A stretch of DNA of 64,000 bases from Holophagales bacterium. GTDB taxonomy: Bacteria > Acidobacteriota > Thermoanaerobaculia > Multivoradales > Multivoraceae. Location of the stretch: assembly GCA_009837885.1 (NCBI GenBank), contig VXSP01000046.1, forward strand, positions 62,001 to 126,000, written 5' to 3'. The position numbers and the translations under genes are program-made. Positions 9,071 through 19,600 of the stretch are shown here, piece after piece. The notes under the pieces were generated by a model. That model worked only from the letters and a program-made list of their open reading frames with translations. It was not told the origin of the DNA and did no database searches. How positions within the stretch are numbered: the stretch's first letter is position 1; each line of letters opens with the position of its first letter.

Positions 9071-10641
9071 AACTCAAGGTACCTTTGGGCAAGGCGCGGT
9101 CGGCCGCCGCGCTTCTGTTGATGGCGGCCGTAGCCGCCGCGGGCATCGGCTGCGGGCAGTCCAACGCCGAAGCGGGCGGCGAGAGCCCCCGCGCCGGTCA
9201 GGGCGGTCCTGGCGGCGGCCCTCCGGGTGGCGGCCGGCCCGGAGGACGCGGCGGCGGTCCTCCGGGGGGCTTTCCCGGTGGCTTCCCGCCGAGCTTCGGC
9301 GGTGCCACTACCGCGATTCCGGTCGCGGTGACGAGCGTCATGCGGCGAGACATCGCGGACTACCTGGAGACCAACGGTTCGCTCGAGGCCGAGAACGAGG
9401 TGGACATCGTGGCGCGTACGGCCGGTCCCATCGTCGAGCTGAACGTCGAGGAGGGCGACTTCGTCCGCAAGGGCCAGGTGCTGGCCCGCATCGACGCGGT
9501 CGAGATCGAGGCGCAGCTCGGCATCGCCCGCGTCAACCTGGCGGAGGCGGAGCTGGCCTGGAAGCGCGCCCAGGATTCGTTCGAGGCTGAGGTGGTCAGC
9601 CAGGAGGCCTACGACCTGGCCAGGTCGAACTTCGACGGAGCTGCCGCCCAGATCGTCGGTACCGAGATCCTGCTGGACTTCACCGTGATCCGGGCGCCGT
9701 TCGACGGGCTGATAGTCGAACGCGTCGTCAAGAACGCCGAGTACGTCGCGAACAACGCGCGGCTGTTCCGGATCTCCGACTTCGACCCGTTGCTCTGTCC
9801 GATTCAGCTCCCCGAGAAGGACCTGCCGCGGCTCAAGCTGGATCAATCCGCGCACCTCACCGTCGAGGCCTATCCCGGATTGCGCTTTCCGGCCCGTGTG
9901 CTGCGGATCAGCCCGGTGGTCGACCCTGCGACCGGTACGGTCAAGGTCACCCTCGAAGTGCAGGCCCAGGGCCGCCTGCGGCCCGGCATGTTCGCCAGCG
10001 TGTTCGTCGAGACCGACGTTCACGAGAACGCGCTCGTCGTGCCGAAGCAGGCCCTGGTCCTGGAGAGCACGTCCGACACGGTGTACGTAGCGGTGGACGA
10101 CGGGGAGGGCGGCACGGTCGCCCGGCGCCGTGAACTCGAACTCGGTTACGAGGAGAGCGACAGCCTGGAGGTGCTTTCGGGCCTTCGCGAGGGTGAGGAC
10201 GTCGTGACCATCGGTCAGGACGGCCTCTCCGACCAGACGCCGATCTCGGTGGATCAGCGTGAGGGGCCGGCCGCGGCGCCCACGATGTTCACGTCGGGCC
10301 CGGGTCCGGCCCAAGCTGCCGGGAACCCGGCCCGGGTCGCGGCCGGTCAAGCGGCCCCGCCAGATGGCGGAACGGCGGCTGCCGGGCAGGCCGCGCCGCA
10401 GGCCAGCCGGCCCGCCGGGCCCGCTGGCTTTCGTGGCGGTCCGCCGGGTGGCTTCGACCCGGGTCAAATGACCCCGGAACGGCTCGAGATGATGCGGGCC
10501 CGGATGAAGGAACGGGGCATGAGCGACGAGCAGATCGACCAGATGATGGAGCGCATCCGGAGTGGCCAGGGGCCGCCGGGAAGACCCGGTGGACCGCCCG
10601 GCAGGCAACAGGGTGGACCGCCGAGCCGGCCGCAGGGTTGA
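9067..10641 (+). CDS. RND efflux periplasmic adaptor (membrane fusion) lipoprotein
   Basis: ATG 9067 overlaps the permease stop (ATGA). The N-terminus is a lipoprotein signal with lipobox AGIGC. A Gly/Pro-rich low-complexity stretch follows (about residues 35-80). The core has the standard adaptor order: lipoyl half (VDIVARTAGPIVELNVEEGDFV), a short alpha-hairpin (NLAEAELAWKRAQDSFEAEV), lipoyl half (LDFTVIRAPFDGLIVER), beta-barrel (ALVVPKQALVLE) and membrane-proximal domain. A second low-complexity Gly/Pro/Ala tail with a Met-rich helix (MMRARMKERGMSDEQIDQMMERI) ends the protein. It links the inner-membrane pump to an outer-membrane channel. No TolC-type gene is next to it. The tail is unusual and may be species-specific. 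Confidence 0.9.
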   Translation: MKLKVPLGKARSAAALLLMAAVAAAGIGCGQSNAEAGGESPRAGQGGPGGGPPGGGRPGGRGGGPPGGFPGGFPPSFGGATTAIPVAVTSVMRRDIADYLETNGSLEAENEVDIVARTAGPIVELNVEEGDFVRKGQVLARIDAVEIEAQLGIARVNLAEAELAWKRAQDSFEAEVVSQEAYDLARSNFDGAAAQIVGTEILLDFTVIRAPFDGLIVERVVKNAEYVANNARLFRISDFDPLLCPIQLPEKDLPRLKLDQSAHLTVEAYPGLRFPARVLRISPVVDPATGTVKVTLEVQAQGRLRPGMFASVFVETDVHENALVVPKQALVLESTSDTVYVAVDDGEGGTVARRRELELGYEESDSLEVLSGLREGEDVVTIGQDGLSDQTPISVDQREGPAAAPTMFTSGPGPAQAAGNPARVAAGQAAPPDGGTAAAGQAAPQASRPAGPAGFRGGPPGGFDPGQMTPERLEMMRARMKERGMSDEQIDQMMERIRSGQGPPGRPGGPPGRQQGGPPSRPQG

Positions 10642-10676
10642 GCGGCAGCGGCGGCTTCTGACCAGGTAATCACGAG

Positions 10677-13600
10677 ATGCGGGTTGTTTCCTTCGCCACC
10701 CGGCGACCGGTCACGGTGTTCATCTTCGCCCTGGCGGCGGTGGTGTTCGGCGGCGTTGCCTTCCGTGATCTGGCGGTCGATCTGCTGCCGGACATCACAT
10801 ACCCGTCTCTCACCGTTCAGACCGGGTACGAGGGCGCGGCGCCGGTCGAGATGGAGACCCTGATCACGCGGCCCGTGGAGGACGCGGTCGGTGTGGTCAA
10901 CGGGGTCAACCGGGTCATCTCCAGCTCCCGGGCGGACATCAGCGAGGTCACCCTGGAGTTCTCGTGGGGCACGAACATGGACTTCGCGTCGCTCGACGTG
11001 CGCGAGCGGCTGGATCAGGTGCGCTTGCCGGTCCAGGCCGAACGGCCGGTGCTGCTGCGCTACGACCCTTCTCTCGATCCGATCCTCCGGATGGGACTCG
11101 CGGGCGGCGGGAGCGACCTGATCGCGCTGCGCCTGCTGGCCGAGGAGGATCTCAAGCGGAAGCTCGAACGCCTTGAAGGAGTGGCCGCGGTCGTCGTCAG
11201 CGGCGGCCTGGAGGAGGAGATCCAGGTCGAGATCGACGAGCGGCGTCTGACCAGTCTCGGGCTGACGATGAACCTGGTGATGACCCGTTTGGCGCAGGAG
11301 AACGTGAACCTGACCGGCGGCCGGCTGCGTGACGGCCAGACGGACTACCTGGTGCGAACGATCAACGAGTTGCTGCGTCCGGAAGAGATACGGGAGATCG
11401 TGATCGACCGCTCCCAGGGCGCGATCGTCCGTCTCGAGGACATCGCCCGCGTCTACCAGGGCGCCAGGGAACGCGAGGTGATCACCCGGATCGACGGCCA
11501 GGAGGCGGTGGAAATCGCGGTCTACAAGGAGGGCGGCACCAACACGGTGACTGTCGCTTCCGCCGTGCTCGATCGGGTGGAGGGGCTCGAGGAGGAGATC
11601 AGGCAGATCGATCCACAGCTCGAACTGACCGTCCTCACCGACCAGTCCCGTTACATCCGCGACTCGGTGTCGGCCGTGATCGAGACGGCCCTGATCGGCG
11701 GCTCGCTCGCGATCGTCGTCCTCTTCCTGTTCCTGCGCAGCGCGCCGAAGACGCTGATCATCGGGATCTCGATTCCGGTCTCGGTCGTGGCGACCTTCTT
11801 CCTGATGTACGTCGCCGGCGTGTCGCTCAACATCATGTCGCTCGGCGGCATCACCCTGGGAATCGGTCTCCTGCTGGACAATTCGATCGTCGTCCTGGAA
11901 GCGATCCAGCGCCGGCGCGATCAGGGGCTGAGCGTCGTCGAGGCGGCCCGGGCCGGCGCCTCGGAGGTCGGCAGGGCGGTGATCGCGAGCACGATCACGA
12001 CCGTGTGCGTGTTCGTGCCGATCGTGTTCGTCGAGGGCGTCGCGGGCCAGATGTTCGGTGACCAGGCCCTCACCGTGACGTTCTCCCTGCTGGTGTCGCT
12101 GGGGGTCGCGCTGACCGTGATCCCGATGCTCGCCTCCCGGAAGTTTTTCGCCGCCGGGGAACCGGTCGAGAAGGTCCGACACGTCGGGCGTTCCAACCCT
12201 GTGACCCGTGCGCTCTCGGCCTTCTTCGACGCAATCGGCGTGGGCGTCGCGCTGGTCGTCAAACATGTGTTCCGTGCCGTCTCGACCGTCATGTCGTTCC
12301 TGCTCCGGCCGGTGCTTGCGGCGTTCGGCGCATTGCTACGTGGCATCACGGCCGTGTACGCCCGCGTCCTTCGCGGGGCCCTTCGCCACCCCGCGCTGGT
12401 CGTCCTGGCGGCCGTCGTGCTTCTCGCGGGCAGCGTCCAGCTCATTGGTTCACTGGGCAGCGAACTGGTTCCGGAACTGATCCAGGGTGAGTTCTACGTC
12501 GACGCCGAGCTGGCGCCGGGTAGCCGCCTGGAAGTGACGGATCGGCGCCTGGAGATGGTCGACAGTTTCGTGCGGAGTCTCGAGGACGACGTGCAGTCGG
12601 TCTACATGGTCGTGGGCACGTCGAACGAACAGGGGGGCGCCGCGGGAGAGAGACGCGAGAACATCGGCCAGGTGAACGTGCGATTGAATCCCCCGGTCGA
12701 CGTGGAGCGGGAGGAGATGGTGATGAGCCGGATCCGGAACTGGATCGACCAAAGCAACTCCTCCTTCGCCAGTCCGACGACTCCGGTCGCGGGTGCGGCC
12801 TCGGTAGCTGCCGGCGCCGGGTTCGAGCCTGGTTCCGTCGCCGCGGACGACTCGCTGAAGTACCGCTTCGGCCGTCCGACCTACTTCAGCTTCCGGAGCC
12901 CGGTCGAGGTGCAGATCCGTGGCCACAACCTGGCGTTGCTGGAGAGGCTGGCCGATCAGGTGGCGTCGCGAATGCGCGAAGTCGAGGGTCTGGTGGACGT
13001 GAAGTCCTCAACGGAAGGCGGCAACCCGGAGCTGCAGATCGTCTTCGACCGGGAACGGCTGTCGACCCTGAACTACACGGTCGCCCAGCTCGGCGCCGTC
13101 ATCCGCTCAAAGGTGCAGGGGGACATCGCGACCGACATCGTGCGTGAGGATCGGAACATCGAAGTCAGGCTGCGGACCGACGAGGGCTACCGCGACTCGG
13201 TGCGTGATCTGCGCAATCTGAACATTCGCCAGAGCGGCGCCACGCCACTGCCGCTGTCGGCGGTGGCGGAGGTCATAGAGACGGAGGGGCCCGCCGAGAT
13301 CCGCCGGAGCGACGGCGGCCGGGTGGCGCTGATCGAGGCGAACATCGTCGGCAGGGACCTGGGCAGCGTGTCCGAGGACATCGAGGGCATCCTCGAGTCG
13401 ACGCGGTTCCCGGTGGGCTTCGACTACTCGATCGGCGGCCAGCGCCAGGAGATGGAACGTTCCTTCGACAGCATGAGACTGGCGATCCTGCTGGCGGTGT
13501 TCATGGTCTATCTGGTCATGGCGTCGCAGTTCGAATCACTGCTGCACCCCTTCGTCATCCTGTTCGCGGTGCCGTTCTCGATCATCGGCGCGATCGGCAT

Positions 13601-13997
13601 CCTGTACCTGACGCGGACGCCGGTCAGCATCGTCGTCCTGATCGGCGGCATCCTGCTGGCCGGGATCGTCGTGAACAACGCGATCATCCTGATCGACTAC
13701 ACGAATCGCTTGCGGCGCGCCGGCAAGGCCAAGGTGGAGGCCTTGCGCGAGGCCTGTCTGGTCCGCCTGCGCCCGATTCTGATGACGACATCGACCACCG
13801 TCCTGGGCCTGTTGCCGATGGCGCTGGGCCTGGGCGAGGGGGCGGAGCTGAGGACGCCGATGGCCCTGACCGTGGTCGGTGGACTGCTGACGTCGACGCT
13901 GTTGACGCTGATCGTGATTCCCGCGCTCTACCTCCTGCTGGACTTCCGCAAGCGCGACGCCGACGCCGAAGCTGTCGCCGAGGCTGCTGCTACGTAG
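10677..13997 (+). CDS. RND-family efflux permease, second of two
   Basis: The protein has 1,106 aa. The N-terminal TM is VTVFIFALAAVVFGGVAF, and the first porter domain runs to about residue 335. TM segments include LIGGSLAIVVLFLFLRSAPKT and the TM4 motif ITLGIGLLLDNSIVVLEAI, again with a single Asp plus Asn. TM8-12 end in ALYLLLDFRKRDADAEA. It begins 35 nt after the adaptor stop, so it probably shares the transcript. The order permease-adaptor-permease with only one adaptor suggests the two permeases share it, as MdtB and MdtC share MdtA. Whether they form mixed trimers cannot be read from sequence. It belongs to the same hydrophobe/amphiphile-type branch as its neighbour but is clearly a distinct sequence. 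Confidence 0.9.
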   Translation: MRVVSFATRRPVTVFIFALAAVVFGGVAFRDLAVDLLPDITYPSLTVQTGYEGAAPVEMETLITRPVEDAVGVVNGVNRVISSSRADISEVTLEFSWGTNMDFASLDVRERLDQVRLPVQAERPVLLRYDPSLDPILRMGLAGGGSDLIALRLLAEEDLKRKLERLEGVAAVVVSGGLEEEIQVEIDERRLTSLGLTMNLVMTRLAQENVNLTGGRLRDGQTDYLVRTINELLRPEEIREIVIDRSQGAIVRLEDIARVYQGAREREVITRIDGQEAVEIAVYKEGGTNTVTVASAVLDRVEGLEEEIRQIDPQLELTVLTDQSRYIRDSVSAVIETALIGGSLAIVVLFLFLRSAPKTLIIGISIPVSVVATFFLMYVAGVSLNIMSLGGITLGIGLLLDNSIVVLEAIQRRRDQGLSVVEAARAGASEVGRAVIASTITTVCVFVPIVFVEGVAGQMFGDQALTVTFSLLVSLGVALTVIPMLASRKFFAAGEPVEKVRHVGRSNPVTRALSAFFDAIGVGVALVVKHVFRAVSTVMSFLLRPVLAAFGALLRGITAVYARVLRGALRHPALVVLAAVVLLAGSVQLIGSLGSELVPELIQGEFYVDAELAPGSRLEVTDRRLEMVDSFVRSLEDDVQSVYMVVGTSNEQGGAAGERRENIGQVNVRLNPPVDVEREEMVMSRIRNWIDQSNSSFASPTTPVAGAASVAAGAGFEPGSVAADDSLKYRFGRPTYFSFRSPVEVQIRGHNLALLERLADQVASRMREVEGLVDVKSSTEGGNPELQIVFDRERLSTLNYTVAQLGAVIRSKVQGDIATDIVREDRNIEVRLRTDEGYRDSVRDLRNLNIRQSGATPLPLSAVAEVIETEGPAEIRRSDGGRVALIEANIVGRDLGSVSEDIEGILESTRFPVGFDYSIGGQRQEMERSFDSMRLAILLAVFMVYLVMASQFESLLHPFVILFAVPFSIIGAIGILYLTRTPVSIVVLIGGILLAGIVVNNAIILIDYTNRLRRAGKAKVEALREACLVRLRPILMTTSTTVLGLLPMALGLGEGAELRTPMALTVVGGLLTSTLLTLIVIPALYLLLDFRKRDADAEAVAEAAAT

Positions 13998-14042
13998 GCC
14001 GTCCGCAGCGGCGTTTGGGTAGGCCGTCTGCGACGGCGTCGG
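13994..14042. repeat. Two tandem 25-bp units with hairpin between convergent genes
   Basis: GTAGGCCGTCCGCAGCGGCG recurs 25 bp later as GTAGGCCGTCTGCGACGGCG. The second copy contains the perfect hairpin GCCGTC-TGC-GACGGC (14023-14037). It sits exactly between the stop of the RND permease (+) and the stop of the next gene (-), so it may act as a bidirectional terminator without a T-run. Confidence 0.6.
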
Positions 14043-14055
14043 TAGACCGAGAGTG

Positions 14056-16380
14056 CTACGGGAACGCTTGTTCGAGTCCCGGGACGGTCCAGGGATCCAC
14101 TCGGTCGCTTGTTCGCTGGCGGACGCTGGTCACGAGTTCGAATGGGACCGGATCAGCGGTGTTGCCCCAGCTTCGGCGGATGTAGGTGAGGAGGGCTGCG
14201 ATGGCGGTGTCGGGGAGGCGGGGGTCGGCGGCGAAGCCGGGCATCAGGTCGTCCCAGGTTTGGCCATGGACTTCGATGGGGCCTTCGATGCCGTGGAGCA
14301 CCAGGGCGACCAGGCGTTCGGGGGATCCGAGGACCCACGGAGTGTTGACCAGACTCGGGCCCAGTCCTTCCTGGCCCCGTCCGTCGTTGTTGTGGCAGGA
14401 GCGGCAGGCGCGGTAGTGGCGGCGGCCGCGGTTGAACTGGGCGGCTTCGGCCGCGGTCAGTGCGGGAGCGGCAGCCGGGGCTTCGGGGGCCTCGCCGGTG
14501 GCCGTGCCGTCCAGGTTCGCGGCGAGGGCGACCTGCCGGTGGAAGGGGTTGTCCGGCGTTGCCGCGACGCGTTCGGCGAGGACGTTTCTTGCCCAGGTCG
14601 ACCGCCGGGCCATGGCGCCAACGGTCAGGAGCGCCTGGGTGCGCACCTGGGGCGAGGAGGAGTCGAGCAGTTCCGCGACCGCGGTCTCACCGGTGGCGCT
14701 TTCGGTCAGCGTCTCCTCGCCGGTGCGCAAGGCGTGGACGACGAGCCAGGGATTCCGGGATCGCAGGGCCTTCTGCACGGTGGCGTCATCCAGCTCGCCG
14801 CGGCCATGAAGCGTCCACAGGGCGTGAATGCGTGCCAAGGGCTCGTCGGCGGAACGGGCAAGCTCGCGCAGGGCGTCGCGGCCCGTGCCGTCGAGTTCGC
14901 CTTCGACCAGTAGCCGCTGGGCCGTGTCGCGCTGCCAGCCGTTCGGGTGGGACAGGGCGGCAATGCGGTCGGCCGCTGCCGCAAGGCCTGGCGCGTCGCG
15001 ACGGACGGCGGCGGGGTTCTCGGCATCGCCCTCCCAGACCACGCGGTAGATGCGGCCCATGCCGAGCGGGCGGTCGAGCCCGTGCTCGAGTATGTACTCG
15101 CGGAGGTAGGTCGTTACGTAGCGGACGTGCTGGAGGATGCCGCGGTACATGTCGATCACGTAGAGGGCGCCGTCCGGACCGACCTTCGCATCGACCGGGC
15201 GGAAGCGCTCGTCGGTCGAGGCCAGGAACTCGCGTTCGACCCAGTCCGCGTCGCCGTAACGACGGTGCTCGGCGACGAGGGTCGGAATGCCGCCGTCCAT
15301 CGGACCGGGCGCGAGATCGAAGTGGGCGACCACGTTGCCGGCGGGTTCCGGCACGAAGACGTCGCCCCGGAACGTGGCCGGAAACTGGTCGCCCCGATAG
15401 ACGACGAGGCCGCTCACCGAGGTGGTCACCGCCAGCCGGCCGTCCTCGCGGAGCATGCCGTTCACGTAGCCGCGGTTGATGCCCGGATTCACGCGGATCG
15501 AGTGGACTGCTTCGTCGCGGACGAGTCGCTCGCTGGCGCCGATGCCCCCACCCCGCGGCTGGTGCTCCGGGTTGGCGAGGGCGTAGTCGGCCGGGATGAG
15601 GTCGGCGAACAGGTAGCGGGAGTTCGTGTTGTAGTAGAGGCGGCCGACGTCGTCCTGGGCGATGCCCCACTGGCCTCGGAACAGGGTCGAATCGACCTCG
15701 ATCGACACACCCTCGGCGGTCCGACGCAGCCGGAAGCGGCGGTCGGACTTGGCGTTGTAGAGCCAGTTGTCGAGGGCCCAGAGGAGCCCGTTCTCCGTGT
15801 GCTCGAGCAGGTCGGGGTCCGGGTCGCCGTAGTCGAGCAGGCGCTCCCGGCTGCCGCATCGGGGCAGTTCGCCGGCTGCGGTTTCGCTCCGGCACAGCCA
15901 GAGGTGGGGCGGTTCGCCGATCAGGATGCCGCCCGAGACGGCCGCGATCGCGCGCGGGCTGACCAGACCATCCACGTAGACGCCGCTCCTGTTCATCGCG
16001 CCGTCTCCATCGGTGTCCTCGAGCACGACGACGCGGCCTACCGGCTCCTGTTCCCCCTCGCCGTCCACGGTTGGCATGAAGCCACGCATCTCGACCACAT
16101 AGAGAAGGCCGCGCTCGTCCCAGGCCATCGCCACCGGGTCCTCGACCAGAGGCTCCGCGGCGACGAGTTCGACGCGGAAGCCCGGTGGGACGCGCAGGGT
16201 CGCCATCGCTTCGTCTGGGGCGAGAGGAGGCGCTTCAGGCACCTCGAAGCGGTGCCACACCTGTTCCATGACGTGGCCTTCGCGGTCGCCTCGCTGGGCC
16301 GCCGCCGGGCTCTCCGCGCCGAGGGTGAGGCTGACGAGCACGATCGCCACGGCGATTTTGCGTGGGGGTTTCCGAGGCAT
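14056..16380 (-). CDS. PVC-type membrane-bound dehydrogenase-like protein: beta-propeller, HEAT-like repeats, cytochrome c domain
   Basis: ATG 16380 (MPRKPPRK) gives a clean signal peptide (IAVAIVLVSLTLGAESPAAAQ); a TTG at 16395 is the longer option. Residues of about 50-430 form a propeller of the NHL/sorbosone-dehydrogenase type (FRVELVAAEPLVEDPVAMAWDERG; LEDTDGDGAMNRSGVYVDGL; GPDGALYVIDMYRG). Alpha-helical HEAT-like repeats follow (about 470-620). A C-terminal cytochrome c domain has the heme site CRSCH near residue 657 and a likely axial Met in DDLMPGF. This architecture is common in Planctomycetes, Verrucomicrobia and Acidobacteria and is thought to oxidise sugars or similar compounds and pass electrons to the bound heme. 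The substrate is unknown. It is a single gene, convergent with the RND operon. Confidence 0.85.
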   Translation of the reverse strand: MPRKPPRKIAVAIVLVSLTLGAESPAAAQRGDREGHVMEQVWHRFEVPEAPPLAPDEAMATLRVPPGFRVELVAAEPLVEDPVAMAWDERGLLYVVEMRGFMPTVDGEGEQEPVGRVVVLEDTDGDGAMNRSGVYVDGLVSPRAIAAVSGGILIGEPPHLWLCRSETAAGELPRCGSRERLLDYGDPDPDLLEHTENGLLWALDNWLYNAKSDRRFRLRRTAEGVSIEVDSTLFRGQWGIAQDDVGRLYYNTNSRYLFADLIPADYALANPEHQPRGGGIGASERLVRDEAVHSIRVNPGINRGYVNGMLREDGRLAVTTSVSGLVVYRGDQFPATFRGDVFVPEPAGNVVAHFDLAPGPMDGGIPTLVAEHRRYGDADWVEREFLASTDERFRPVDAKVGPDGALYVIDMYRGILQHVRYVTTYLREYILEHGLDRPLGMGRIYRVVWEGDAENPAAVRRDAPGLAAAADRIAALSHPNGWQRDTAQRLLVEGELDGTGRDALRELARSADEPLARIHALWTLHGRGELDDATVQKALRSRNPWLVVHALRTGEETLTESATGETAVAELLDSSSPQVRTQALLTVGAMARRSTWARNVLAERVAATPDNPFHRQVALAANLDGTATGEAPEAPAAAPALTAAEAAQFNRGRRHYRACRSCHNNDGRGQEGLGPSLVNTPWVLGSPERLVALVLHGIEGPIEVHGQTWDDLMPGFAADPRLPDTAIAALLTYIRRSWGNTADPVPFELVTSVRQRTSDRVDPWTVPGLEQAFP

Positions 16381-16616
16381 CCGGTCAGCGCGCAATGCTA
16401 CTCAAGGGATTGCCGTTTGGTGGTTGAGTGTGCGAGTCTCACCGGCGGCAAGTGCAAGCAACCTGTCGCGTTGCGGAGCGACGATTCGGCGACCGCGTCA
16501 GCGTTGACCCAGGTTCCCGAGAGAGTGATCGTCGAATGAGGATCACGATTGGCCTCAGTGTGCACGGGAGAGAATGACCGAGTGGCGACGCAGATTCATC
16601 ACGGAGCGAAAGATCG

Positions 16617-19600
16617 GTGAGGCCGGGACAGCATGTGGCGACCACTGTCGTCGTGGCCTTTGTGGGCCTCGGGTCCCCGTCGTTCGGCCAATCCGGCGAG
16701 TCCGCGCAGTCCGCGTTGGCACACGGGGAAGCCAGAGCCGCAGTCCCGTTCATCGGGGCACTGGAAGGTGAGTGGAAGCGGAACGAGAGCGTCAGCGAGG
16801 ATCCGATTCAGAAGACGGCTCTCCTCTGGCGGGATCCGGAGCGCACTTCCGCCGTGCTGACGGGCCTCTCGGCGAGCCTTGCCGAACGCGTGGGGCAACT
16901 GCGGCTCCACGTCATCGATGGGCAGATCCAGGTCCGGAACGCGCGATACGAAACACTCGAGCTGCCGACGGACGGCTCAACGGTCACCGATGAGTACGGC
17001 AACCGCCACCGCGCCAAGATCCTCCCGGGCGCGATCGAGATCGAGACGGCGAGACCGGGCTGGCTGCTGATCGAGACCTTCTACCGGCAGGCCGATGAAC
17101 TCCATCGCGTCGTCGAGATCCAGAGCGAGTCATTCCCGAATCTCAGGTTTCTCACGGTCTACGAGTGGGACGGCGACGGAGCTCCCAGGGCGAACCCCGT
17201 TGCCGTCGCCGCCGAGCGCCTGGTCCGGCCCGCGACGATACGCATCGTGCCTCCGCGGCGCAGTCAGCAGGAACTGCTCAGGGGCAGCATCGAAGTCGAG
17301 ACCCTGATTGTCGATCGGTCCATCGGCAGCGTGGACTTCTACCTTGACGGTCGACGGCTCGGGCGCGTGCGGAAGCTCCCTTTCCGCACCCGCATCAACC
17401 TCGCCGAGCCACCTCGCGAGCAGATTCTGGAGGTGCGGGCCTACAGTGCTCGCGGTGCTTTCATGGGCGGGGACAGCCTCGTCCTGAATCGCATCGATCC
17501 GCCCTTTGGGATCCGCATCGGTGCCGTCACCCCAAGCGAACCCGACGGTGCCGCGGTGCAGGTACTGACGCGCGTCGCGGTCCCGCGGGGCGCCGTCCTG
17601 GAACGGGTCGACTTCTACCGCAACGAGCGCCTCGCCTCGAGCGAGGATCAACTGCCGCAGCACGGCGCTACGGGCGGCTTCAGAACCGTCAGGGGAAGCC
17701 TGCCCACCCCCGACCTGTCCCCCAACGACTATGTCCGGGTCACCGCCACCCTCGCCGACGGTCGTGAACTGGAAGACGCCCAACTCATCGAGGGCGTCAC
17801 GTTCAAGGGAGAGATCGATGTCCAGCTCATTCACCTGCAGGTCCTCGTCGTCGATGCCGACGGCGCTCCGGTCGACGGGCTGGCCGCCGCCGACTTTCGC
17901 ATCGTCGAAGACGGCGAGCGGAAGGCGGTCGAGGATGTCCGGCAGGCCGGCGACGTACCGTTGATTCTGGGGATGGCGATCGACTCCTCGGCCAGCATGA
18001 GGCCGATGTGGAGTCAACTCAGATCGGTGGTGGGGACTTTCCTGGAGACCTCCCTGGCGGGCGAAGATCGGGCCTTTCTGGTCGACTTCGACGAGAACGT
18101 CCGCCTGCTTCAGCAGCCGACCGGCAGCCTGAGAGCGTTGCGAATCAGCATGGATCGGCTGGTACCCAACGGCGGCACGGCCCTGAACGACGGTATTCTG
18201 TTCTCCCTGATCCTGTACGGGGACGAACCCGGGAGGCGAGCCCTGGTCGTCGTAACCGACGGCGTGGACATCGACAGCCGATCCGAACCGGGGAGGGCCG
18301 CGGCCTTCGCGGAGCGGGTCGGGATCCCGCTCTACCTCATCGACCTCGGCCGGGATCGGATCGCCCTTCCGAACGGCAACGACTCCGACGGAGACGAAGC
18401 CGGCGCGCCACTGGTACGAACCGCACGATCCGCCGACCACGTCCTGCGCATGCGGCAGCAGGCCCGGCAGAGCGGCGGGCGACTGTTCCGGATCGACCCT
18501 GAGCTTCCTCAGGCGGAGTTCCTGGACCGCGTCCAGCGGGTGTTCGACCAGATCAGGGAGGATCTCCGACGGCAGCAGGTGCTGACGTACTACACCAGCC
18601 GGCCGATCGGGGCCGCCATCGATCCGGATGTGGAGGTAATGGGAAGAGGGCTGGCGGTAAGGAGCGTACTTCCGCTCGACCGAATCGACGCGGATCTTGT
18701 CGGTACGCCGGCGGAAGCGCGGGACGCGACGGAGTACACGTACACGGCGACCGGCACGGAGGACGACGCGGTACTCGTGTCGGTGTCAGGTCTTCCGGCG
18801 AAGATGGTTGCTGGCGGTACAGCGACGGTGACGGTGACGGTGAAGAACGCCGGCACGACCACGTGGACGCCTTTCGGGGGCTACGGTCTCGGCTCGCAGA
18901 GTCCGCACGACAATGACAACTGGGGGCTCCGGAGGGCGCCCCTCTTCGGGAGCGTGGCGCCGAACGAGACGGCCGCTTTCGAGTTCCCGATCACGGCGCC
19001 CGAGGAGACGGGCAGCTACAGATTCGCGTGGCGGATGGTGCGAGACCCCGGGGGCTGGTTCGGGTCGGGCGCTGTCGACGTGCCGGTCACGGTGGAGGAC
19101 CCGTCGTTCGGTGACGCGACGATCCCCGACCAGACCTGGGTTCAGTACGAGGCGCTGGAACCCTTGACGTTTCCCACGGCGAGCGGCGGCGACGGGGAGT
19201 TGACCTATGGGCTGGCGCCGCCACTGCCGCCTGGCCTGAGTTTCGACCTGGCGACGCGCGTGCTGTGGGGAACACCCGCGACGCCGCTGCCGGCCACGGA
19301 GTACACCTACACGGCGACGGATGCAGACGGCGATGTGGTGACCCTTTCGTTCTCGATCACGGTGAAGGCGGCGGTCAGGGACGATGCTGCCGTCGTGTCG
19401 GTCCTGGGCCTCCCGTCGAAGATGGTCGCTGGCGAGGCAGCGACGGTGACGCTGACGGTGAGGAACACCGGAACGACGACGTGGACGCCTTTCGGGGGCT
19501 ACGGTCTCGGCTCGCAGAGTCCGCAGGACAACGACACCTGGGGGCTCCGGAGGGCGCCCCTCTACGGGAGCGTGGCGCCGAACGAGACGGTCACCTTCGA

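Noticed and set aside
10464-12266. 600-aa minus-strand ORF
   Set aside because: Antisense shadow of the adaptor end and second RND permease.
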